Assembly (NCBI RefSeq): GCF_001669775.1
Contig: NZ_LXWK01000019.1
Span: 1 to 64,000 of the forward strand
Source of the DNA: Rheinheimera sp. SA_1
Lineage (GTDB): Bacteria > Pseudomonadota > Gammaproteobacteria > Enterobacterales > Alteromonadaceae
Reading direction: 5' to 3'
DNA length: 64,000 nucleotides
Both the position numbers and the translations under genes were made by a program. Below, piece by piece: positions 9,174 through 17,600 of the stretch. The number at the start of each line of letters is the position of its first letter. Position 1 is the stretch's first letter. The notes under the pieces were generated by a model. It had not been told where the DNA came from. It was given only the letters and a program-made list of their open reading frames with translations, and ran no database searches.

Positions 9174-9431
9174 ATGATGAAAACTATGAAGACTGAAGAA
9201 ATCAAAAATATATTAACTCGTCTGTTTAACGAAAAAGATGCTTTGAAGAATGTCGACGGTGACGCCGATATTTTCGATCTTGGCGTTTCCTCTCTGACTG
9301 TGGTGGAGCTGCAAATCAAAGCAGAGGAAGCATTACAGTTAGAAACAACGACAAGTGATCTGATGCGACACTCAACTTTAAATGGCTGGATTAAGTTGTA
9401 CAGCAACCTCAGTCAGCAGACTGCTGTCTAG
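9174..9431 (+). CDS. Freestanding peptidyl carrier protein
   Basis: An 85-residue acyl carrier-like protein. The phosphopantetheine site is DLGVSSLTVVEL with Ser40, followed by the usual helix 2 and 3 region (LMRHSTLNGWIKLY). It begins 12 bases after the A-domain gene; ATG 9174, 9177 and 9186 are all possible starts and no strong ribosome site separates them. Inferred role: it holds the amino acid activated by the preceding enzyme while the next gene product chlorinates it, as CytC2 or the SyrB1 carrier do. It lacks an acidic C-terminal docking tail of the kind seen on the NRPS proteins, so transfer to the assembly line would need a shuttle or direct recognition by a condensation domain. Confidence 0.9.
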   Translation: MMKTMKTEEIKNILTRLFNEKDALKNVDGDADIFDLGVSSLTVVELQIKAEEALQLETTTSDLMRHSTLNGWIKLYSNLSQQTAV

Positions 9432-9500
9432 TTGCTCTGAATGAGCCACAAATAATCATCATCAGTTCCCACAACATCTAAAAATTTGGAGTTACCTTTT

Positions 9501-10415
9501 ATGAGTGAGAGAAAGTTTAAATTTACCCCAGAGCAACTGGCATTTTTCCGTGAAAATGGCTACATAGGTCCACTCGACCTGTACGAAGCCGAGTTTATTA
9601 AAGAAAAATACCGCGATATCCGAGCAGACATTTTCGACAGAGCTAACTGCGCCTATAACCTGCCACACAATAGCTTGTTGGCTGGTTATGACCGCCATCT
9701 CGATATCGAGTTCTTTACAAAACACATCTCTCAGCCACGGATTGTTGACAAGGTACAAGACATTTTAGGCCCTGATCTGCTGTGTTGGCGTTCTGAAATG
9801 TTCCCTAAATATCCTGGTGATGAGGGTACTGACTGGCATCAGGCAGACACTTTCGCACACGCATCAGGCGCACCGCAAATAGTTTGGCCTGGCTCTAGTG
9901 ATTTCGGTGGCGCCATTACCGTGTGGACGGCTTTAACTGATGTAACCGAAGCAAATGGTTGCCTGCGCTTCATCCCTGGTACCCACGAAGAAATGTTCTA
10001 CGACGAAACCAAGGATATGAAGTATTCACCGGAGATGGTTAACAATCTGCAGAAAAACGGTATCAAGCGTGGCTTCTTCGGTTACGACTACAGAAACCTG
10101 CAAAAAGACCCGAATTTTGTACCAGACGAGTCTAAGGCCGTATCTATCGAAATGAAGGCGGGCCAGTGTGTTATTTTCTGGTCCACGTTGATGCACGCTT
10201 CATATCCAAATTCAACCACAGATCAAACTCGTTTGGCGGTGACCGCTCGGTATGTTCCGACCAGCTGCCAAGTGTATCCAGGTACAGATACAGTGGAAGA
10301 ATATGGCAGCATTTTGTCTCTTGATAAATATGGTGTCGTTTTGGTGGCCGGTGAAGATAACTTTAAGCACAATAAAGTTATTACTGAGAACCTGCGCGGT
10401 GTTCCATTTAAATAA
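9501..10415 (+). CDS. Non-haem iron/2-oxoglutarate halogenase, SyrB2 type
   Basis: A 304-residue member of the PhyH-like superfamily, nearly the length of SyrB2 (310). It is strikingly similar to SyrB2, for example KYPGDEGTDWHQADTF and FWSTLMHASYPNS. The deciding residues are His113-Gln-Ala115: hydroxylases carry Asp or Glu at the third place, while halogenases of the SyrB2, CytC3, BarB2 and CmaB group have Ala, which frees a site for chloride. His232 is the second iron ligand and Arg250 fits the 2-oxoglutarate-binding Arg. Such enzymes chlorinate unactivated carbons of an aminoacyl group held on a carrier. The start is ATG 9501, nine bases after GGAG; the in-frame TTG at 9486 is less likely. 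It is the last gene of the operon and is followed by a hairpin. Confidence 0.95.
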   Translation: MSERKFKFTPEQLAFFRENGYIGPLDLYEAEFIKEKYRDIRADIFDRANCAYNLPHNSLLAGYDRHLDIEFFTKHISQPRIVDKVQDILGPDLLCWRSEMFPKYPGDEGTDWHQADTFAHASGAPQIVWPGSSDFGGAITVWTALTDVTEANGCLRFIPGTHEEMFYDETKDMKYSPEMVNNLQKNGIKRGFFGYDYRNLQKDPNFVPDESKAVSIEMKAGQCVIFWSTLMHASYPNSTTDQTRLAVTARYVPTSCQVYPGTDTVEEYGSILSLDKYGVVLVAGEDNFKHNKVITENLRGVPFK

Positions 10416-10458
10416 GATTGAGATAATTGAGATTTATAATTTTTGTGATTTAGCTGAA

Positions 10459-10489
10459 AAGTCATCCCCGACAATGCCGGGGATGACTT
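10459..10489 (+). terminator. 12-bp perfect hairpin after the halogenase gene
   Basis: AAGTCATCCCCG (10459-10470), a seven-base loop, then CGGGGATGACTT (10478-10489). It lies 43 bases after the halogenase stop codon. No T-run follows, so it may act as an mRNA 3' stabiliser or a weak bidirectional terminator instead of a textbook one. Confidence 0.65.
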
Positions 10490-10566
10490 ATCACCGGTAA
10501 ATGTTTGAGAGCGTAAAAAAATCTGGGTAAGTGGTATTCTACCTATGTATTTGAAAGGACAATAGA

Positions 10567-10970
10567 ATGCCAGTATCAGACCAGCTTATCGATCAGTTGT
10601 TAGCTGAATACAAATCACCTGAAGACCTGCTCGGTGAGCAAGGTCTGCTCAAGTAGCTAACCAAAAACTTGCCGAACGAGCGCTTGAAGCCGGGATGGAA
10701 CAACATCTTGGTTATGCCAAACATGATGCCGCCGGTAAAAATACAGGCAACTCCCGTAATGGCAAAAGCCGTAAAACGGTGCGTAGTATCCATGGTGATA
10801 TTGAGATTGACACGCCGCGTGACCGCAACGGCAGCTTTGAACCGCAGCCGCTTAAAAAAGGTGAAAAGAGCTGCGCGGCTTTGATGAACGCATTATCTCG
10901 TTATAAGCCCGATGCATGTCGATTTGCAACATTCAGGCCCATTTTGAAGATGTCTAAGGTGTTGAGAAAA
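10567..10970 (+). pseudogene. IS256-family transposase, N-terminal remnant
   Basis: MPVSDQLIDQLLAEYKSPED, then after a TAG at 10654-10656 and a frame change MEQHLGYAKHDAAGKNTGNS and GDIEIDTPRDRNGSFEPQ. These match the first third of IS256-family (MULE-type) transposases. The match goes on in another frame as DERIISL, a stop, then ARCMSICNIQAHFEDV and another stop near 10960, where it ends. The catalytic domain is missing. It marks the right border of the halogenase operon. Confidence 0.8.
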
Positions 10971-11108
10971 GGGGATCTATTCAATTGTTTCTGTCGTAAA
11001 TTTTTTCATTCTTGCCTTTTAACTTTCCGTTGTGGAAAGTTGTGACTTTACAGTATGGAAAGTATGTGTCATGCTGAAATTGTCACAGATGCAAAAGGAG
11101 TGAACAAG

Positions 11109-11570
11109 ATGTCAGATCAACAATCTCGAGTCAGTGCGGCGCAAGCCAAAAACATATTGCAACAAGCGGAGCTGCATAGTGTGCAAATGCTCAGACCGCC
11201 GCTGTGGTTGAACCTGCTAATGTCGATAACCAGTGGAGTGTTGATTTTTTCTATTGCTCAGGTGAACGACAATAACCCTTGGGCATTTATCGCTATTCTG
11301 GCCGCTGTTGTACTGGCGCTCTGCTACGGTTTTTATCATTATCGCAGCCGCTTGCTAGGTATTAAGCCCAAAGTGGTGCCGTATTCATATAGCAGCGCCA
11401 AGTGCTTCGGCATTGTTTTGATACTATTTTGCCTGCTCAGCATTGGGAGCCGCTCCCTGGCTCAGGAGGGCAATGGCTGGGTTGCTTATGCCGGTGCATT
11501 GTCTGGAGCTGTGTTATTATTGCTTCTCAACCATTTTTACCCTGCTGGGAAGTTGGGCAGGGAGTACTAA
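11109..11570 (+). CDS. Small membrane protein, four predicted helices
   Basis: A 153-residue protein from ATG 11109, which has AAGGAG eight bases upstream; the frame opens 54 bases earlier but without a good site. After a polar N-terminus there are four hydrophobic segments: LWLNLLMSITSGVLIFSIAQ, WAFIAILAAVVLALCYGFY, CFGIVLILFCLLSIGS and YAGALSGAVLLLLLNHFY. It should be an inner-membrane protein. I do not recognise a function. The next gene, a winged-helix regulator, starts one base after its stop codon, so the two form an operon; such pairs are usually small autonomous regulatory units. No link to the peptide pathway is visible. Confidence 0.75.
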   Translation: MSDQQSRVSAAQAKNILQQAELHSVQMLRPPLWLNLLMSITSGVLIFSIAQVNDNNPWAFIAILAAVVLALCYGFYHYRSRLLGIKPKVVPYSYSSAKCFGIVLILFCLLSIGSRSLAQEGNGWVAYAGALSGAVLLLLLNHFYPAGKLGREY

Positions 11571-11571
11571 A

Positions 11572-11865
11572 GTGGCTGAAACGGGTAAATTCGATCCTTT
11601 GATCCATGCGCCGAACAGGTTGCAGATCTGTGCGCTACTTGATGCTACTGCCGAAATAGAATTCAAAGTGCTCAGAGACAAATTGTCGGTAAGTGATTCG
11701 GTACTGTCTAAGCAATTGAAATGTCTTGAAGAGGCGAAGTATCTGATTGTGCACAAACGTTCGGAGATGGGACGGCAGCGCTCCTGGTTGTCGTTATCCA
11801 GCAAGGGCAGGCAGGCATTTCATGCGCATGTTGCGGCGCTGAAAGCCATTCTTGGGCAAGCATAG
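11572..11865 (+). CDS. Winged-helix transcriptional regulator
   Basis: A 97-residue DNA-binding protein starting at GTG 11572, right after the preceding stop and with GGGAG upstream; the longer frame from 11443 overlaps the membrane gene and has no support. The sequence NRLQICALLDATAEIEFKVL, then SDSVLSKQLKCLEEAKYL and KGRQAFHAHV has the layout of a stand-alone winged helix (helix, recognition helix, beta wing), as in HTH_34 or small MarR/ArsR-like proteins. It probably controls its own operon. There is no effector domain. Confidence 0.8.
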   Translation: MAETGKFDPLIHAPNRLQICALLDATAEIEFKVLRDKLSVSDSVLSKQLKCLEEAKYLIVHKRSEMGRQRSWLSLSSKGRQAFHAHVAALKAILGQA

Positions 11866-12671
11866 GTCTGAACAGGTGTATTGGTTTTGCGCTGTGCAGA
11901 CCGATAAAATTATTAAAGGTTCAGGTTCAGGTTCAGGTTCAGGTTCAGGTTCAGGTTCAGGTTCAGACAAGTCAATTGTGACTCAAAGGCCCTGTCGGCT
12001 GAAACAGCTGCAAAGCAGCATGCAAAGTACCTGCAATGGCTGGGGCAACATTGATTGGATTGCTGGTTGAATTGCCGAACGTGCAGGTTGTTCAGGAAGC
12101 GGCACAAACTGCAATAAGGCCGGATTAGGGGGGTAGCTATGGCAGTATAGCTACATTCAGGCATGGATACCTGCTGGTGAAAAAGCTAAAAAATATGCGG
12201 CAGGCTTGCCCGGTATGCCAGCCCGCTATAGGCCTGGTATGGTTTATCAATACTGTGTCGGCTTTGCTGCAATATAGTCAATCTGGCCAGGTATTCAACG
12301 ATGCTGCTACAGTTTTGTACTGAGAGTGCCGGCTGGCAACGAAAGTTGTTTGAACTGTCAGCGCCGACCTTGCTGGCATCAACTGCCGTCGGACAAAATA
12401 TTTCTGAACTGCCAGAGCAGAGGGCTGAATTCACATCATTCCTGCTATGCAGGTCATTGTGTTTGAACATGATGTTGCCTGTCATTGCTGCGTTATGCGG
12501 GCTGTGACAAGTTTGAATTTAGCATTATTTTGTTCGACTACGTCAGCTCTGCCTGATGGTCTGCTTGACCTGCTGTTGCTAGGCCGACAGACTCCTGACA
12601 TCAACTCTGTATGACAAATGTCTGCAGGTCCTTGCGACGAGGCTCGGCGTCTAATCCGCGCAGTCGATAAC
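11866..12671. other. Gene-free stretch between regulator and IS5 element
   Basis: Apart from the GGTTCA repeat near its left end I see no supportable gene, RNA or IS motif. Small frames here (such as 12301-12507 plus) lack start signals and motifs. Confidence 0.5.
11918..11966 (+). repeat. (GGTTCA)8 hexanucleotide tandem repeat
   Basis: Eight uninterrupted GGTTCA units plus one G, 53 bases after the winged-helix gene stop. Perfect short tandem arrays can change length by slipped replication. It is outside any supported gene, so coding phase variation is not indicated. Confidence 0.9.
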
Positions 12672-14206
12672 TAGTCGTCCCTGAATAACCCATTTTCTAA
12701 ATGGAAGATCAGGGCTCTTTTATAAATCTGCAAGTCTGCACTAACAAGCCTGCATCATCTGACGCTGACTTTGCATACCGTGCCAGAAATTTGCCAGCAA
12801 CCAGCTCTAAATTTTGAGCCAAAAAAGCCGGAGCTTTTTCAGGATTTTCCGTAGATTCTGGCCTGCACCACGTAGCAGCGCGTTCATCGCATCGCCGCTA
12901 ATGCCTTTAAGGTGATTTCGGCCTAACCAGCCATCAGTTTTCATGTGTCCTATGATGGCTTCTATGGCGTTTCGACGTTTGCGCTTGCGTTTAAAATGCG
13001 TGGTGATACCACGCCGCTGCCCCGCAATAAACACCCGCACATCGGCTGGCGCGTCGTTTCCTTTATATATAACCCCGATCCGTAAAGCACTGATGGACCG
13101 GCCTGCCGGTATGTGTTGTCACCGCTTCCAATGTCCGTTTGAGCGTATGACCATCATACGGATTGCCGGGTATTGCCAGGCTTGCAACAACAAACTGCTC
13201 TTTTATCGTGGTGGCTATGCTGACTTTCACACCAAATTCATACGCTTTGTGCGTTTTGCCTTTCCCGATACATTCCACTTCCGGCGCACGCAGGCTGTAA
13301 AGTTTATCTTTGCTGCGTTTATGCTGGCTTTGCAGTTGTTTCGCCTGAGCCAGTTTGGTCTTAAACAACGGCTCTAACTCTGGTTTCGTTGCCAGTTGCC
13401 GCTCTATGGACCGGCTTACCCGACCCAACCAGGTTTTTAAGGTTTTGGTTCCTTTGGCCAGCCGTTTGAACTGCTTGGTCCGCCCATAACCACTTATTTG
13501 ACTTAGCAGCTCTTTGCCTTTGCGCTCAAAAGTTTGTTTCAGGCTCATGCCATTGACCCTGGCTAGGTCTGCCAGTTGTTCACGGCAACGATTAACAGCT
13601 TTGCATCGGTTGGAAAGGCCACCGCTTTTTCCATGACGGTACTGTCTACCACAACTTCCGACAGGCTGCTTTTATCAACGGTTTGGCTTTTGATACCCGC
13701 ATCGACGGTCAGGCAGAGCAATAGCTCGCAGCCTTTTGCCCCAATGCGATTGCGAAACTTGGTCATCGATGTTGGATGTACCGGCAAGGTGTGACAGAAG
13801 TATTCTTCACCACAAAAGTACTGCCAATAAGGGTTTTCTACCCAGCGCTGCACCACCTGTTCATCTGACATCGCATACGCATGTTTCAAATACTGCAGGC
13901 CACACATTAGCCGAATACTCTCGCCAGGGCGAGCATCGTCACCGTATAACGGCGCAAATTCGTCATGCAAACGTTGCCAGTCGATCAGCGCGTTTAACTT
14001 GCAAAGTTCATGGCGCAAATCGAGCAAATTGACCAAAGGCTGGCGAAACAAATCGATTTGGGGTTTTGGTGAATTCTGACGTGGTTTCATCTCTGAAACT
14101 CCCGGATTTTAAACGTGTACACATCGAAAACTGGGAGTTTCAGATTAAATGAACTGTATAGATCGTCAATAGGATCAATAATTTAATTTATATTCAGGGA
14201 CGACTA
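12672..14206 (-). mobile_element. IS5-family insertion sequence, 1535 bp with 16-bp terminal inverted repeats
   Basis: TAGTCGTCCCTGAATA at 12672-12687 is exactly repeated in inverse orientation as TATTCAGGGACGACTA at 14191-14206. The interval holds one transposase read on the minus strand. Size, ends and protein fit the IS5 family. No clear target duplication could be read; both ends are bordered by TA-containing sequence. The ends look intact but the transposase is frameshifted, so the copy could move only with help in trans. It ends 476 bases before the first NRPS gene. Confidence 0.85.
12807..14090 (-). pseudogene. IS5-family transposase with two frameshifts
   Basis: Three consecutive frames make one DDE transposase of about 425 residues. 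Part one (14090 to 13563) has the DUF772-like N-terminus (VNLLDLRHELCKLNALIDW, MCGLQYLKHAYAMSD) and the first Asp in VVVDSTVMEK. A missing base near 13590 shifts to part two (to 13063; GNPYDGHTLKRTL, CFTDRGY with the second Asp). A small insertion in a TA run near 13070 shifts to part three (to 12807; RRNAIEAIIGHMKTDGWLGR with the Glu). Only two lesions are seen and the residues are otherwise well kept, so inactivation appears recent compared with the other IS copies here. Confidence 0.85.
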
Positions 14207-14682
14207 ACTAAGGCCGTTGATGTTGAGTTGACTCCGCCAACGCCGGTCAGACTGATATCTTCAAACCATCCTCATTATACCTACTTCAGGGCAATTAATT
14301 GGCTAATTTGAAATTTTAACACACCATGTGCTTTAAGCTGTGTTAAGTTAACATCTTGGTGTGTTATATATACTGGTGTGAGCGCGTTGCTGGGTTTTTG
14401 CGGAAAAATATCCCATTAACTGTTTGTGCTCGTGAAAATATGGTTATAAATTGATTGAAGATTTGGCCTTTGTGCCGGGTGATTATTAAGATAATGTCAC
14501 TTTAGTTTGCTTTGATATAACTCCAGAACGCAGCAGCATGGTTTCTGCATTGCCTGAGGAGATTCGGCGGCAACTTTGGTAGTTGGGACCTTTTGTCTGG
14601 GATGGGAATAGGATTTATTCGCCAGCTGGATGGCCACAACGTTGCTTGTAGAGGCAAAAATAACAAATGATCCCATAACGAC
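14207..14682 (+). promoter_or_regulatory. Leader and promoter region of the NRPS operon
   Basis: This 476-bp, A+T-rich stretch separates the IS5 end from the first NRPS gene and must hold its promoter unless transcription comes through the IS. I found no supportable gene. It includes a 10-bp inverted repeat (14317-14366). The NRPS start ATG 14683 has only a poor Shine-Dalgarno match. Confidence 0.5.
14317..14366. promoter_or_regulatory. 10-bp inverted repeat upstream of the NRPS operon
   Basis: TAACACACCA (14317-14326) and TGGTGTGTTA (14357-14366) are perfect complements, 30 bases apart. A further TGGTGTG occurs at 14374. The spacing of about four helical turns between arm centres would suit a looping or tandem-dimer regulator site about 320-370 bases before the first NRPS gene. 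It may be an operator; no regulator gene points to it. Confidence 0.4.
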
Positions 14683-17600
14683 ATGATAAGAGAATTACTC
14701 AAGCGTCTGACTGAGTCGGGAGTCTACCTTTATCTGGAAGGAGACGAACTGAAGTTCAAGGCCAAAACCGGAGGTTTTACCGAGGCGCTCAAAGCAGAAG
14801 TGAAAGCAAATCGTCCGGCAATTATTGAGTATCTCTGCTCTATACAGCAGACCCAGCGTAATAGTACGGCGGCGCTGCCGCCGATTGAAGCAGCGGCTGC
14901 GACCAGTTCCGCACCTCTGTCTTTTGCCCAGCATCGTATATGGTTTGCCGAGCAGTTAGGGGCCGGCAAAGGACAGTACAATACTCAAGGCATGTTGCCG
15001 ATAGCCGGCGTTTTGCAACGGCCCGAGCTGGAAAGGGCGCTGGCCACAATTGTAGAGCGACACCAAGTGCTGCGCAGTTGCTACCATCAAATGGATGGTG
15101 AACCGTATCAGCAGGTTTTGCACGACTACCAGTTACCGCTTTGTTATCTGGACCTGAAGATGCTGGATGGCGTCGCACAGCAACAAGCGGTAACGGACTA
15201 CCGTGCTGCACAATTGCAGTTGCCTTTTGATTTGTCGGTCGATTTGATGTTGCGGGTGGGCTTGTTAAGCTTATCAGAACAACGCCACCTGATGGTTTTT
15301 ACGCTGCATCATATTGCCAGCGATGCCTGGTCCATTGCTCTGTTCAGTCGCGAATTCAGTGACCTTTATCAAGCATACCTTCAAGCTGCTCCCAATCCTT
15401 TACGACCTTTAATGCTGCAGTATACCGACTATGCCTGCTGGCAGCGCCATTGGTTTGCCGGAGCCGCAATGACGGCTCAGTTGGATTATTGGAAAAACCA
15501 ATTGGCAGGGATCCCGTTCAAACATGCATTGCCGCTCGATCAGCCGCGCTCGCCGACTTATCAGCCGGTCGTGGGGCGAATGTTCCACTTGTTGCTGGAT
15601 AAAGCAACGACGGCGCAACTGCGGATGATATGCGAGCGGCATGATGTGACCTTGTTCATGTTGTTGCACAGCGCTTTTGCGCTGTTGCTATCCCGTTATA
15701 GCAACGAGCGCGACATTGTGATGGCAACCTTGCTGGCAGGCCGCAACCAGAGCGCTCTGGAACCGTTGATCGGTTTTTTTGTCAATACGCTGGTATTGCG
15801 TAGTGACGTTGTGCTTGAGCTCAGTTTTGCAGAGCTCCTGCAGCGAAACAAACAGATGATTCTTGCTGCCTACCAGCATCAGCATCTGCCGTTTGAAATG
15901 CTGGTTGATACTTTACAACCAAGTCGTGATCCCAATGTGAATCCACTGGCACAGATTCTGTTTGTGCTGCAAAACACCGAGCAAAAATCGACGGAGCTAC
16001 TGCGCTCTGTGGCAACAGAAGGGCTGTCACGCACGCTATTACCTACGGTAGAAAATGCAGCAGTCAAGTTTGATCTCGAACTGCTGGCTACTGAGGTCGG
16101 TGATCGTCTGTTATTGGGGTGGGGTTTTAATCAGCAGTTGTTTGCCGAAGACTCAATACAGCGCATGGCGAGTAACTTCAACCATTTGCTGGACAGCCTT
16201 TGCAGCTTTAGCCAAACCGGTCAACTCCCGCAGCTTGCCGAGCTGAGTGCCTGTTGTCTGGTTGAGCAGCAGCTGTTGCTCGGCCCATTCAGAGGCAACC
16301 CGGCACCACTAGCTGCCGCTGAGTTGCTACAGATGTTTGAGCAGCAGGCGCGGCATAATCCTGATGCCAAAGCGCTGGTGCATGGCAAGCAGTCGCTCAG
16401 TTATCGCGAGCTAAACGACCAAGTCAACCAGTTAGCGGCTTTTCTTACAGAATTGGGACTGAGGCCTGGCGACAATATCGCTGTTTGTTTTGAACACGGC
16501 ATCAATCTGGCATGGGCTATTCTGGCTGTTGCCAAAATGGGTGGCTGCTATCTGCCGCTTGACCCCGGATATCCGGAGCGGCGGCTGGATTATATGTTGA
16601 AGGACAGTGCGTGCAAACTGTTGCTCAGTGATGGTTATTTATTGGAAGGATTGGCTGGTTTGAGCTGGTGTCGCAGCCTGTCGCTTGATTCAACGAGGCT
16701 TCGTTACCAATTGGCTGGCTATGATAGCCGCAACCACAGGCCGGCTATCAGTGCAGACTATCCGCTTTATATTATTTACACTTCAGGCAGCACCGGGACA
16801 CCAAAGGCGACAGTGATCAGCAGACACAATGTATTGCGTCTGGTCTGCAACGACTTTATGTCATTTAGCGGCAATCGGACCCTATGTGCAGCTTCGCCGG
16901 CTTTCGATGCTTTCACTTATGAATTTTGGACTACATTGTGTCATGGCGGCTGCTGTGTGATGTTTGACCTGAAACAGGCTGGCATTGCCGGTTTGGCCGC
17001 TGTGCTGGCGGAGCAGCAAATAACGGCAGCCTGGCTGACCTCGGCGTTTTTTAACCAGGTCGTCAATGAGGATGTGCAGAAACTGGCTCCGCTGAAATGG
17101 TTGTTGGTCGGCGGCGAAGCCTTGTCGCCTGAACATGTGACCAAAGCCTTGCGCAGCCTGCCTGACACTCAATTAGTGAACGGCTACGGACCGACCGAAA
17201 GCACCACTTTTGCGACCAGTCATCAACTGAAGCCGACAGCATCCTACGCAGCTGGCAGCATCCCGATAGGTCGGCCGTTGGCCTATACTGAAGTGCTGAT
17301 TTTTGATTATGCCGGGCAATTGGCTCCTTTGGGGGCTATCGGCGAGTTGTATCTTGGCGGTCAGGGGCTGGCGCATTGTTATGCCAATCAGCCCGGCCAG
17401 ACCGCGGCTCAGTTTGTGCCTCATCCATTTGCCGGCAAGCCGGGACAACGTCTGTACCGCACTGGCGATTTGGCTCGTTTTCTGCCCGATGGGACCTTGC
17501 TGTTTGTCGGCCGGGCTGACCACCAATTGAAGTTGCGCGGTTATCGCATTGAATTGTCTGAAATTGAGCAGGCTTTGTTGCGGTTGGACAATGTGCGAGC

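Noticed and set aside
9501-10415. Phytanoyl-CoA dioxygenase-type hydroxylase
   Set aside because: The general family name fits, but the iron-site third ligand is Ala115 and the sequence tracks SyrB2 closely, so halogenase is the better call.
11918-11966. CRISPR-like array
   Set aside because: Six-base units without spacers; a simple tandem repeat. No CRISPR array was seen anywhere in the window.
12301-12507. 68-residue plus-strand frame
   Set aside because: No start signal, no recognisable domain, and a competing minus-strand frame over the same bases.
14502-14702. 66-residue minus-strand frame over the NRPS leader
   Set aside because: It overlaps the NRPS start and has no motif; treated as noise.
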